Source of the DNA: Clostridia bacterium
Lineage (GTDB): Bacteria; Bacillota; Clostridia; Oscillospirales; CAG-382
DNA length: 28,413 bases
Reading direction: 5' to 3'
Assembly: GCA_017560285.1 (NCBI GenBank)
Contig: JAFYOG010000048.1
Location: 1-28,413, forward strand
Made by a program: the position numbers and the translations under genes
In this document: positions 1-7,553 of the stretch, one piece after another
How the letters are laid out: each line of letters opens with the position of its first letter
How positions within the stretch are numbered: position 1 is the stretch's first letter
The notes under the pieces: generated by a model
Told to the model about the DNA's origin: nothing
The model's input: only the letters and a program-made list of their open reading frames with translations
Database searches by the model: none

Positions 1-6
1 TGCCGA

Positions 7-39
7 AAAAGGACAGCGCTTGCTGTCCTTTTGTTTTTT
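7..39 (+). terminator. Intrinsic terminator of an upstream gene
   Basis: An 11-bp perfect stem (AAAAGGACAGC at 7-17, GCTGTCCTTTT at 22-32) closes a GCTT loop and is followed by G then a run of six T. This is a classic rho-independent terminator. It must serve a plus-strand gene that ends before the window begins. The A-rich left arm could also let it act on the minus strand. Confidence 0.85.
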
Positions 40-46
40 GCTTTTT

Positions 47-238
47 GCGATATATCGCTTCGCAATGCGATATTTTTTCCTAACGGAAAAAGCGATATAT
101 TTACATTCGATATGATATAAATCCCTTAACGCCCCGCAGGGCATATCGCGTGCAAAGCACATATCGAACGTTTTAACGTATATCGTAAATCCCGCCAGGG
201 ATTTATATCGCTGCATTGTGCCCCAACGGACACAATGC
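47..238. repeat. Array of nested short palindromes with ATATCGC/GCGATAT spacers
   Basis: This non-coding stretch is almost wholly small inverted repeats. Visible stems are TTTTTCC/GGAAAAA (74-80 with 85-91), GCCC/GGGC (131-134 with 139-142), GTGC/GCAC (150-153 with 157-160), AAATCCC/GGGATTT (187-193 with 198-204) and GCATTGTG/CACAATGC (213-220 with 231-238). The words GCGATAT (47, 67, 92) and ATATCGC (52, 143, 205), plus the near-copy ATATCGA (161), separate the stems. A longer 12-bp inverted repeat (114-125 with 198-209) encloses the middle of the array. No open frame of note is present. It looks like a repeated intergenic element rather than a gene; copy number in the genome cannot be seen here. 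Confidence 0.7.
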
Positions 239-292
239 TAACGGCATCCGTTTTTATGTTAAAAAAGCCGCCGCACAACCTTAAAAATATTA

Positions 293-321
293 TTGACAAT
301 TTACGTTATCGGTGATAAAAT
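293..321 (+). promoter_or_regulatory. dapA promoter (TTGACA-N17-TAAAAT)
   Basis: A perfect -35 hexamer TTGACA at 293-298 is followed by exactly 17 bp and a -10-like TAAAAT at 316-321. The predicted start lies near 328, giving a leader of about 40 nt before dapA. That is too short for a lysine riboswitch, and none is visible. The dapA ribosome site GGAGG lies at 354-358. Confidence 0.8.
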
Positions 322-367
322 AAACTGAATATATTTATAATAAAGTTATCCGCGGAGGAAATTAACT

Positions 368-1261
368 ATGTCTATTAATAAACCTATTTTCAAGGGCGCA
401 GGTACTGCACTTATCACCCCCTTTAAGGATGGCGCGGTAGATTACGCGGCTTTGGAAAATATGCTTGAATTTCAGATCAACGGCGGTATAGATGCACTTA
501 TCATCTGCGGCACCACCGGTGAACCTGCAACCTTAGATGACGACGAACACAAGCGTGTTGTAGAATTTGCTGTAGAAAAGGTAAATAAGCGCGTACCCGT
601 TATCGCAGGTACCGGCTCTAACAATACCCAGTATGCGGTAGAGCTTTCCAAGTTTGCCGAAAAAGCCGGCGCAGACGGTCTTTTGCTCGTTACCCCCTAT
701 TATAACAAATGCTCTCAAAAGGGTATCGTTTCTCACTTCAACACCGTTGCAGATGCAGTAAACATCCCCTGTATCGTATATAACGTTCCCGGCAGAACCG
801 GCTTCTGCATTTCCGTAGATTCCTACAAGCAGATCGCCAAGCACGAAAACATCGTTGCAACCAAAGAAGCCAGCGGCAATTTGTTGCTTATGATGGAAGT
901 TTTGGAAGCTTGCGCAGGCGATATCGATATGTACAGCGGCGACGACCAACAGGTAGTTCCCCTTATGTCTATGGGCGCTATCGGCGTAATTTCCGTGTTC
1001 TCTAACATTATGCCCGGCGAAGCACACAAGATGGCAAAGGCTTGCTTGGATGGCGATTTCAAAACAGCTGCTCAAATGCAGTTAAAGTATTTGCGTCTTA
1101 TGAACGGCTTGTTTATGCAGGTTAACCCCATCCCCGTAAAAACCGCCGTTGCAAAAATGGGCTTGTGCAATAACGAATTCCGTATGCCTCTTTGCCCCAT
1201 GGATGCTGCCGACGACGAAAAGCTCTTTAACCTTATGCGCGAACAGGGCTTGATTAAATAA
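368..1261 (+). CDS. dapA: 4-hydroxy-tetrahydrodipicolinate synthase
   Basis: This 297-residue cytoplasmic class I aldolase condenses pyruvate with aspartate semialdehyde, the first committed step to diaminopimelate (peptidoglycan) and lysine. The CGTTGE motif (48-52) carries the Thr pair of the active site. Y138 and R143 lie in YNVPGRTG, and the Schiff-base lysine K166 lies in TKEASGN. Length is normal for the family. The ATG follows GGAGG by 9 nt, so the start is secure. dapB lies 19 nt downstream in the same direction, and I infer a two-gene operon from the promoter at 293-321. Related N-acetylneuraminate lyases share the fold, but the motifs and the dapB neighbour settle the assignment. 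Confidence 0.96.
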   Translation: MSINKPIFKGAGTALITPFKDGAVDYAALENMLEFQINGGIDALIICGTTGEPATLDDDEHKRVVEFAVEKVNKRVPVIAGTGSNNTQYAVELSKFAEKAGADGLLLVTPYYNKCSQKGIVSHFNTVADAVNIPCIVYNVPGRTGFCISVDSYKQIAKHENIVATKEASGNLLLMMEVLEACAGDIDMYSGDDQQVVPLMSMGAIGVISVFSNIMPGEAHKMAKACLDGDFKTAAQMQLKYLRLMNGLFMQVNPIPVKTAVAKMGLCNNEFRMPLCPMDAADDEKLFNLMREQGLIK

Positions 1262-1280
1262 TAAAATTAAGGATTAAAAA

Positions 1281-2045
1281 ATGAAGATTATAGTTAACGG
1301 CGCTTGCGGCAGAATGGGTAAGGAAGTTATCGCCGCCGCAACTGCAAAAGGAATAACCATTGCCGCCGCCGTAGATAAATTCGGCGAATTCGGCATGGAA
1401 AACATCCCCTTTTACCGCTCGGTAGAAGAGGTTAAGGAACCTGCCGATGCAGTAATCGATTTTACCCATCACACCGCAGTTCCCGAAATTTGCAATTTCG
1501 TTCGCAAAAGCGGCATCCCCTGCGTTGTTGCTTCCACCGGTCATACCGAAAGCGAAATGGCAATGCTTAAGGATTTGGCTAAGGAATACCCCGTATTCTT
1601 TTCTCGCAATATGTCCTTGGGCGTAAACCTTCTTATCGACCTTTGCCGCAGTGCCTATACCGCATTGGGCGGCGATTGCGATATCGAAATTATCGAAAAA
1701 CACCACAGAAATAAATTGGATGCTCCCAGCGGCACCGCACTTATGATAGCCGAAGGCATAGCCGAGCTTATGCCCGATGGAACAGAGTTCGTTACCGAAC
1801 GCGCATCCCGCCATATGGTTCGTCCTCAGAACGAAATCGGCATCTCTGCCGTTCGTTGCGGCGGCATCTTTGGCGAACACGAGGTGTTAATGAGCCGTAA
1901 CGGCGAAACTATCAGCCTAAAGCACACCGCCGAAAGCCGCGCGTTGTTTGCCGACGGCGCTATTAAAGCCGCAGAATATATCTCGGCTAAAACCGCAGGC
2001 TTCTATTCTATGAAGCAGCTTCTTTTAGAATCCGCCGCAAAATAA
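1281..2045 (+). CDS. dapB: 4-hydroxy-tetrahydrodipicolinate reductase
   Basis: This 254-residue NAD(P)H-dependent enzyme reduces the DapA product to tetrahydrodipicolinate. The N-terminal Rossmann loop GACGRMG (7-13) binds the nucleotide. STGHTE (85-90) matches the conserved segment near the nicotinamide. The catalytic and substrate-binding EKHHRNKLDAPSGTA block spans 139-153, with His141, His142 and Lys145. Length is standard. An AAGGA ribosome site at 1269-1273 lies 7 nt before the ATG. It is co-transcribed with dapA by inference, since no promoter lies in the 19-nt gap, and the unit ends at the terminator at 2108-2143. Confidence 0.96.
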   Translation: MKIIVNGACGRMGKEVIAAATAKGITIAAAVDKFGEFGMENIPFYRSVEEVKEPADAVIDFTHHTAVPEICNFVRKSGIPCVVASTGHTESEMAMLKDLAKEYPVFFSRNMSLGVNLLIDLCRSAYTALGGDCDIEIIEKHHRNKLDAPSGTALMIAEGIAELMPDGTEFVTERASRHMVRPQNEIGISAVRCGGIFGEHEVLMSRNGETISLKHTAESRALFADGAIKAAEYISAKTAGFYSMKQLLLESAAK

Positions 2046-2047
2046 AA

Positions 2048-2086
2048 TTGCAACTTCGGCATCTGCCTGTTGCAAAATTCGGCAGA
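2048..2086 (+). other. Overlapping alternative hairpins downstream of dapB
   Basis: TTGCAAC (2048-2054) can pair with GTTGCAA (2069-2075), and TCTGCC (2062-2067) can pair with GGCAGA (2081-2086). The two stems overlap and cannot form together. The same TGCAAC/GTTGCA words recur in the terminator just downstream (2113-2118 and 2133-2138), so alternative pairings exist. There is no direct evidence of function. Confidence 0.4.
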
Positions 2087-2107
2087 CTTGTAACAATATA
2101 CAACACA

Positions 2108-2143
2108 AAAAATGCAACAAAACGCAATTTTTGTTGCATTTTT
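2108..2143 (+). terminator. Terminator of the dapAB operon
   Basis: A 15-bp stem (AAAAATGCAACAAAA at 2108-2122 with TTTTGTTGCATTTTT at 2129-2143) closes a short loop. Its right arm ends in the U tract. It separates dapB from the strong promoter at 2146-2174, only 3 nt further on. The stem is symmetrical and A/T-flanked, so it could work on both strands. Confidence 0.85.
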
Positions 2144-2145
2144 CG

Positions 2146-2174
2146 TTGACAAGCACTTTTTCTATTGATATAAT
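2146..2174 (+). promoter_or_regulatory. Perfect-consensus sigma-A promoter of gltA-acn-icd
   Basis: TTGACA (2146-2151), exactly 17 bp, then TATAAT (2169-2174): both hexamers match the vegetative consensus completely. The start is predicted near 2181, leaving about 20 nt before the gltA ATG with an AAAGGA ribosome site at 2186-2191. I see no operator, CcpC/CcpA-like palindrome or riboswitch overlapping it. Together with the strongly biased codon use of the genes it drives, this suggests high constitutive expression. Confidence 0.9.
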
Positions 2175-2200
2175 ATCCTGCAAAGAAAGGATGTATTACT

Positions 2201-3556
2201 ATGTCTAACAAACTAAATATCGAATATTTGGGCGGTTTATTGCGTGAAAAATCTGCCCTTGAAGAAAGATTATATTCCAAATACGATGTAAAGCGCGGTC
2301 TTCGTAATCAGGACGGCACCGGCGTTTTGGCGGGTATCACCCGTGTAAGTAACGTTCACGGCTACGTTATTAACGAATACGAAAAGGTCCCCTGCGAGGG
2401 CGAGCTTCAGTACCGCGGCATTAACGTAAACGAAATTATAAACGCCACCGACCGTAACGACCGTTGCGGCTATGCCGAGGCATCTTGGCTTTTGCTTTTC
2501 GGCTCGCTTCCCACCAAAAACGAGCTTGATTTTTATCAAACCGTTATGGACGAATTCAGCGACCCTCCCATAGGCTTTATCGAAGATATGATAATGCGCG
2601 CACCCAGCCCCGATATTATGAACAAATTGGCACGTTGCGTGCTGGCGCAATACAGCTATGACGAAAACCCCGACGATACCTCTATCGAAAACGTTCTTCG
2701 TCAATCCTTAAGCGTAATTGCCCGTATGCCTATGATAATGACAGCGGCATATCAGGTAAAAAAGCGTTATTACGATAACGAAAGCTTCTTCCTGCATTCT
2801 CCTATCCCCGGTCAGGGTATGGCAGAAAACATCTTGTCTATGCTTCGTAACGACCGCAAGTTCACCCACGCCGAGGCAAGACTTTTAGATAAATGTCTTA
2901 TTCTTCACGCAGAACACGGCGGCGGTAACAACTCTACCTTTGCGGTTCGCGCCCTTACTTCTTCCGGCACCGATACCTTCTCTGCTCTTGCGGCAGGCAT
3001 CGGCGCATTAAAGGGCCCGTTGCACGGCGGTGCAAACATTAAGGTTGTTAAAATGCTCGACGATATCAAGGCAAACGTACGTGATAGCCGCGATGACGAA
3101 GAGGTTAAGGCATATTTACAAAAGATGCTTAAAAAAGAAGCAGGGGACGGAAGCGGCAAGATTTACGGCGTAGGCCACGCAGTATATACGTTAAGCGACC
3201 CCCGTGCAACAATCCTTCGCAAGGCGGCAGAGGAACATTGCGATACCTTCGGTATGCGTGACGATTTCAATTTGCTTAACGCGGTAGAGCGTCTTGCACC
3301 CGAGCTTTTGCAAAGCAAAATGCAAGAGGGCAACGCAATCTGTGCAAACGTGGATCTTTATTCGGGTCTTATATACAGAATGTTGGATATCCCCACCGAG
3401 CTTTATACTCCTTTGTTTGCCATCGCCCGTCTTTCCGGCTGGTGCGCACACAGAATAGAAGAGCTTATCACGGGTCGCCGCATAATGCGCCCCGCATACA
3501 GACCTTTCCACGGCAGTATCCCTTACGTAGAATTAGAAGACAGAAAGGAAATGTAA
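2201..3556 (+). CDS. gltA: Citrate synthase (Si type)
   Basis: This 451-residue enzyme condenses acetyl-CoA and oxaloacetate to citrate. Family residues are plain: LHAEHGGGNNSTF (235-247, His236 and His239), the catalytic GPLHGGAN (272-279, His275), GVGHAVYT (323-330, His326) followed by DPR (333-335), and NVDLYSG (383-389) with the catalytic Asp385. It belongs to the ordinary citrate synthase fold, not to the HMG-lyase-like Re-citrate synthase some clostridia use. At about 450 residues it is longer than many bacterial forms, with an N-terminal extension before the KVPCEGELQYRGI segment. The stop is separated from acn by one base, so translation is probably coupled. A 2-methylcitrate synthase role is not excluded by motifs alone, but the aconitase and IDH partners favour citrate. 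Confidence 0.95.
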   Translation: MSNKLNIEYLGGLLREKSALEERLYSKYDVKRGLRNQDGTGVLAGITRVSNVHGYVINEYEKVPCEGELQYRGINVNEIINATDRNDRCGYAEASWLLLFGSLPTKNELDFYQTVMDEFSDPPIGFIEDMIMRAPSPDIMNKLARCVLAQYSYDENPDDTSIENVLRQSLSVIARMPMIMTAAYQVKKRYYDNESFFLHSPIPGQGMAENILSMLRNDRKFTHAEARLLDKCLILHAEHGGGNNSTFAVRALTSSGTDTFSALAAGIGALKGPLHGGANIKVVKMLDDIKANVRDSRDDEEVKAYLQKMLKKEAGDGSGKIYGVGHAVYTLSDPRATILRKAAEEHCDTFGMRDDFNLLNAVERLAPELLQSKMQEGNAICANVDLYSGLIYRMLDIPTELYTPLFAIARLSGWCAHRIEELITGRRIMRPAYRPFHGSIPYVELEDRKEM

Positions 3557-3557
3557 T

Positions 3558-5483
3558 ATGTCCGGCTTAACAATCGCACAAAAAATAATAAAAGCTCACC
3601 TTGTAGAGGGTGAAATGATAAAAGGCACCCCCATCGGCTTGCGTATCGACCAAACCTTAACTCAGGATGCAACCGGTACTATGGCGTATTTAGAGTTCGA
3701 GGCTATGGGCATCCCCCGAGTAAAGACCGAACTTTCGGTTGCCTATATCGACCACAATACCCTTCAAAACGGCTTTATGAACGCCGACGACCATTTGTAT
3801 ATCCGCACCTGTGCTAAAAAATACGGGCTTCAGTTCTCCCGCCCCGGTAACGGCATTTGCCATCAGGTTCATTTAGAGCGCTTCGGCGCCCCCGGCAAAA
3901 CCCTTATCGGTTCCGATAGTCACACCCCCACGGGCGGCGGCTTGGGTATGCTTGCTTTCGGCGCAGGCGGTCTTGACGTTGCAGTAGCAATGGGCGGCGG
4001 CGCATACCATATAACCATGCCCGAAATGGTTCGTGTTAACCTAACGGGTAAGCTTAACGATTGGGTTTCCGCAAAGGACGTAATTTTAGAGGTTCTTCGC
4101 CGTTTAAGCGTAAAGGGCGGCGTTGGCAGAATTATCGAATACGGCGGAGAGGGCGTAAAAACCCTTACCGTTCCCGAACGCGGTACTATCACCAATATGG
4201 GTGCAGAATTAGGCGCATCCACCTCTGTGTTCCCCTCTGACGAAAACACGTATCAGTTCCTAAAGGCGCAGGGCAGGGAAGATTGCTACGTAGAGCTAAA
4301 GGCAGACGAAGACGCGGTATACGATTTGGTTATCGATATCGACCTTTCCACCCTCGTTCCTGCGGCGGCTTGCCCCCACAGCCCCGATAACGTTAAATCT
4401 ATCGCGGAAATCGGCGCAATCACCGTAGATCAGGTTTGTATCGGCTCCTGCACCAACTCTTCTTTCGTAGATCTTATGAAGGTTGCCCACATTCTAAAGG
4501 GCAAAACCGTAAACGATAACGTTTCCTTGTCTATCGCACCCGGCTCTAAGCAGGTTTACAATATGCTTGCAGAATGCGGTGCATTAAGCTGGATGATCGA
4601 TGCAGGCGCAAGAATTTTGGAATCTGCCTGCGGTCCCTGCATAGGTATGGGTCAATCTCCCCAATCTGCAGGTGTTTCCTTGCGTACCTTCAACCGTAAC
4701 TTCCTTGGCAGAAGCGGCACCAAGGATGCAGACGTATATTTGGTAAGCCCCGAAACCGCGGCTGTTTCTGCATTAACAGGTGTACTTACCGACCCCAGAA
4801 CTCTTGGCGAAATGCCCAAGTTCGAAATGCCTATCCGCTTTAATATTAACGATAATATGATCATCAAGCCCGCCTCTGTTGAAGATGCGGCAAGCGTAGA
4901 GGTTAAGCGCGGCCCCAACATCAAGCCCTTCCCCGAAAGCAGACCTTTGCTCGATAATATCGATTGCGAATGTATCCTAAAGGTTGGCGATAACATCACC
5001 ACCGACCATATTATGCCCGCAGGCGCAAAGATTTTGCCCTACCGTTCCAATATTCCTTACCTTTCCAACTTCTGCTTCGAGGTATGCGACGAAGCATTCC
5101 CCGCACGTGCAAAAGAAAAGAACGGCGGTATAATTATCGGCGGCGAAAACTACGGTCAGGGCTCCTCCCGCGAGCACGCCGCACTTGTACCCCTCTATTT
5201 GGGCGTAAAGGCGGTTATCGCAAAGAGCTTTGCAAGAATACACGCCGCAAACCTTGTTAACGCAGGTATTTTACCTCTTACCTTTGCCAACGCAGAAGAT
5301 TACGATGCTATCTCCCTTGGCGACAATTTGGTTCTTTCCGATATCCGTTCCTGCATAAAAGAAGGCAAGGATATTGTTTTAAAAGCCAACGGCAAGGAAA
5401 TAAAACTTGTTTCCTCCCTTTCCGGCAGAGATATCGATATAATCCTCGCCGGCGGCTTGCTTGAATATACAAAAGGAGAATAA
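3558..5483 (+). CDS. acn: Aconitate hydratase (single-chain, short form)
   Basis: This 641-residue [4Fe-4S] enzyme isomerises citrate to isocitrate. GSDSHTPTGGG (118-128) is the substrate-binding segment. Cluster cysteines are C298 (GSCTNS), C358 and C361 (CGPCIG). The C-terminal swivel domain carries GENYGQGSSREHA (529-541). It is shorter than AcnA/AcnB (about 900 residues) and matches the roughly 650-residue putative aconitase family (TIGR01342, Aquifex type). The 3-isopropylmalate dehydratase large subunit is related but lacks the fused swivel domain, so LeuC is unlikely. The gene begins one base after gltA, with AAAGGAA in the gltA 3' end as ribosome site, and ends two bases before icd. 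Confidence 0.94.
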   Translation: MSGLTIAQKIIKAHLVEGEMIKGTPIGLRIDQTLTQDATGTMAYLEFEAMGIPRVKTELSVAYIDHNTLQNGFMNADDHLYIRTCAKKYGLQFSRPGNGICHQVHLERFGAPGKTLIGSDSHTPTGGGLGMLAFGAGGLDVAVAMGGGAYHITMPEMVRVNLTGKLNDWVSAKDVILEVLRRLSVKGGVGRIIEYGGEGVKTLTVPERGTITNMGAELGASTSVFPSDENTYQFLKAQGREDCYVELKADEDAVYDLVIDIDLSTLVPAAACPHSPDNVKSIAEIGAITVDQVCIGSCTNSSFVDLMKVAHILKGKTVNDNVSLSIAPGSKQVYNMLAECGALSWMIDAGARILESACGPCIGMGQSPQSAGVSLRTFNRNFLGRSGTKDADVYLVSPETAAVSALTGVLTDPRTLGEMPKFEMPIRFNINDNMIIKPASVEDAASVEVKRGPNIKPFPESRPLLDNIDCECILKVGDNITTDHIMPAGAKILPYRSNIPYLSNFCFEVCDEAFPARAKEKNGGIIIGGENYGQGSSREHAALVPLYLGVKAVIAKSFARIHAANLVNAGILPLTFANAEDYDAISLGDNLVLSDIRSCIKEGKDIVLKANGKEIKLVSSLSGRDIDIILAGGLLEYTKGE

Positions 5484-5485
5484 AT

Positions 5486-6682
5486 ATGTCTAAAATAGCA
5501 ATGACAACCCCCCTCGTAGAGATGGACGGGGACGAAATGACCCGAATTATCTGGAAACAGATAAAGGATATACTTATTCTTCCTTACGTAGACCTAAAGA
5601 CCGAATATTATGACCTTGGTCTTGAGTGCCGTAACGAAACCAACGACCAAATCACCGTTGATGCGGCAAACGCTACCAAAAAATACGGCGTTGCAGTTAA
5701 GTGTGCTACCATCACCCCCAACGCGGCACGTATGACCGAATATAACCTTAAAGAAATGTGGAAATCTCCCAACGGCACTATCCGCGCTATCCTCGACGGC
5801 ACCGTTTTCCGCACCCCCATTATCGTAAAGGGCATTCCCCCTTACGTTCGCAACTGGAACAAGCCCATAACCATCGCCCGCCACGCATACGGCGATATTT
5901 ACAAGGCTACCGAGCTTAAGGTTCAGGGCGGTTCTAAGGCAGAGCTTGTTGTTACCAACCCCGACGGTACCGAAACCCGCGCACTTATTCACGATTTCAA
6001 AACCGACGGCATTATTCAGGGTGTACATAACATCGACAAAAGCATAAAGAGCTTTGCAAGAAGCTGTTTTAACTTTGCTTTGGACAGCAAAATGGACCTT
6101 TGGTTCTCCTCTAAGGATACCATTTCCAAAAAGTACGACCACAACTTTAAGGATATCTTTGCGGAAGTTTACGAAACCGAGTATAAATCCCGCTTCGAGG
6201 AAGCAGGCATAGAATATTTCTATACCCTTATCGACGATGCGGTTGCCCGCGTTATCCGTTCCGACGGCGGCTTTATCTGGGCGTGCAAGAACTACGACGG
6301 CGACGTTATGTCCGATATGGTTTCCACCGCTTACGGCTCTTTGGCAATGATGACAAGTGTTCTCGTTTCCCCCGACGGATATTACGAATACGAGGCTGCC
6401 CACGGCACCGTTCAGCGCCACTATTACAACCACTTAAAGGGTCTGCCCACCAGCACCAACTCTGTTGCAACCATTTTTGCATGGACAGGCGCATTAAAGA
6501 AGCGCGGCGAATTGGATAACCTTCCCGAGCTTGTTTCCTTTGCCGAAAAATTAGAAAAGGCTACTATCGATACCATCGAAGCCGGCACAATGACAAAAGA
6601 CCTTTACCTTATTTCCACCTTGGAAAACAAAACTCAGGTAAATACTTTGGAATTCTTACAGGCTATCGCTACAAGATTATAA
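5486..6682 (+). CDS. icd: Isocitrate dehydrogenase, NADP-dependent, eukaryote-like homodimeric type
   Basis: This 398-residue enzyme oxidatively decarboxylates isocitrate to 2-oxoglutarate. The sequence follows the eukaryotic IDH1/IDH2 pattern (TIGR00127) rather than the E. coli Icd pattern: VEMDGDEMTRIIW near the N-terminus, KSPNGTIRAILDGTVFR (93-109) with Ser94, Arg100 and Arg109, Arg132, metal-binding aspartates around 250-251 and 271-275, and the coenzyme loop AAHGTVQRHY (304-313). The Arg311-His312 pair after HGTV is the usual NADP-specific signature of this type, so NADP is expected. AAAGGAG at the acn end gives a strong ribosome site. It closes a three-gene 2-oxoglutarate module, probably supplying glutamate and NADPH. 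Confidence 0.95.
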   Translation: MSKIAMTTPLVEMDGDEMTRIIWKQIKDILILPYVDLKTEYYDLGLECRNETNDQITVDAANATKKYGVAVKCATITPNAARMTEYNLKEMWKSPNGTIRAILDGTVFRTPIIVKGIPPYVRNWNKPITIARHAYGDIYKATELKVQGGSKAELVVTNPDGTETRALIHDFKTDGIIQGVHNIDKSIKSFARSCFNFALDSKMDLWFSSKDTISKKYDHNFKDIFAEVYETEYKSRFEEAGIEYFYTLIDDAVARVIRSDGGFIWACKNYDGDVMSDMVSTAYGSLAMMTSVLVSPDGYYEYEAAHGTVQRHYYNHLKGLPTSTNSVATIFAWTGALKKRGELDNLPELVSFAEKLEKATIDTIEAGTMTKDLYLISTLENKTQVNTLEFLQAIATRL

Positions 6683-6693
6683 ACCAAAATGCA

Positions 6694-6726
6694 AAGGCGG
6701 TGTGTAATTTCACCGCCTTGTTATTT
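6694..6726 (+). terminator. Probable (leaky) terminator after icd
   Basis: AAGGCGGTG (6694-6702) pairs perfectly with CACCGCCTT (6711-6719) around an 8-nt loop. The tail is GTTATTT rather than a clean U run. With no promoter visible before the next gene, whose ribosome site begins right at the end of the tail, some read-through is likely. Confidence 0.7.
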
Positions 6727-6741
6727 AAGAAAGGCTATGTT

Positions 6742-7503
6742 ATGGCTAAACTAACTATATTTACACCTAACCCCACTGATGAAACAAGAGATTCCGAAGT
6801 ATCAATATTCTGCAACGGTGTTTTATATAAAACCGTAAAAATGGGCGATGCTCCTGTGTTCGATATAACCAAGCATTGCCGTGTAATGCTTTTGGTAGAA
6901 GGCTTGGAAACTAACGAATTGCTAATCAATCCCGAAACTGATGAAAAAATAAAGCTACAGTACAATGATTTTTCGAAAAAATGGGCGATAATTTTAACCG
7001 AAGGCAACACTTATGAACCGCCCAGAAGAAAACCTCAAAAAGAAACCATTGAACCTATTTACAACACGGTTCCTCCAAAGTCTCATATTCCCCGTAATTC
7101 CAACAACAATTCCCAAAGTAGCGAGCCGAAAAGCGATTATTACGATGATAATAAAAGCAACATATCCGTTCCCAAAGGTTCTATGTTTTCAAAAATGTTT
7201 GATGTAAATGCAGGTCTGTGCATACTCTTTATTATTATGGAAATTGCAATAATTATAGGCGGTATTATTGCGATTCTTAATAACGAAGTAGAATTTTTTG
7301 CTCCAATATTATGGTCTTGCGTTGGCGCAGCGCTACTTCTTTATGTGAAATTTATTATTTCCGGATACTTCTACTTTGCCGCAGTAGATAAAGGCTATAC
7401 CGATACAACGTATATGGTTTTTGCGTTTATTACCATACTTTTCGGTGGAATACTTATCGCCGCTTTGCCCGACCGTGGCAACGGCAACAAAAGTACAGAA
7501 TAA
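6742..7503 (+). CDS. Unknown three-helix membrane protein with N-terminal soluble domain
   Basis: I do not recognise this 253-residue protein. Residues 1-90 look like a small soluble beta-rich domain, with no signal peptide. Residues about 91-150 form a Pro/Ser/Asn-rich, low-complexity linker. Three hydrophobic segments follow at about 157-179, 186-210 and 223-243, then a short polar tail. The ATG at 6742 is chosen because AAGAAAGG (6727-6734) lies 7 nt before it. An in-frame GTG at 6700 falls inside the icd terminator stem and is unlikely. Base composition is visibly more AT-rich than the flanking metabolic genes, and codon use is less biased. A strong terminator follows. Function is unknown, and its link to the TCA genes may be only positional. 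Confidence 0.75.
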   Translation: MAKLTIFTPNPTDETRDSEVSIFCNGVLYKTVKMGDAPVFDITKHCRVMLLVEGLETNELLINPETDEKIKLQYNDFSKKWAIILTEGNTYEPPRRKPQKETIEPIYNTVPPKSHIPRNSNNNSQSSEPKSDYYDDNKSNISVPKGSMFSKMFDVNAGLCILFIIMEIAIIIGGIIAILNNEVEFFAPILWSCVGAALLLYVKFIISGYFYFAAVDKGYTDTTYMVFAFITILFGGILIAALPDRGNGNKSTE

Positions 7504-7508
7504 CAACA

Positions 7509-7541
7509 AAAAAGCAGGGAACACACCCTGCTTTTTGTTTT
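7509..7541 (+). terminator. Intrinsic terminator after the membrane-protein gene
   Basis: AAAAAGCAGGG (7509-7519) pairs with CCCTGCTTTTT (7526-7536) around a 6-nt loop, followed by GTTTTT. It isolates the upstream transcript from the dinB region. Confidence 0.88.
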
Positions 7542-7553
7542 TGCGTATATAAG

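Noticed and set aside
47..238. CRISPR array
   Set aside because: The repeats are short, palindromic and irregularly spaced, with no constant-length spacers and no cas genes nearby.
240..367. Lysine riboswitch or T-box leader before dapA
   Set aside because: The transcribed leader predicted from the promoter is only about 40 nt and shows no such conserved structure.
2201..3556. Re-citrate synthase typical of some clostridia
   Set aside because: The motifs (GPLHGGAN, GVGHAVYT, NVDLYSG) are those of the ordinary Si-type citrate synthase fold, not of the HMG-lyase-like family.
5594..6433. Long open frame on the minus strand opposite icd
   Set aside because: It lies fully inside a certain gene and its translation is low-complexity Val/Gly/Ala-rich with no recognisable domain. 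Similar minus-strand frames lie opposite dapA, dapB, uvrB and polC. They arise from biased codon use.
6700..6741. GTG start giving 14 more residues to the unknown membrane protein
   Set aside because: The codon lies inside the icd terminator stem and has no ribosome site, whereas ATG 6742 has AAGAAAGG at the right distance.
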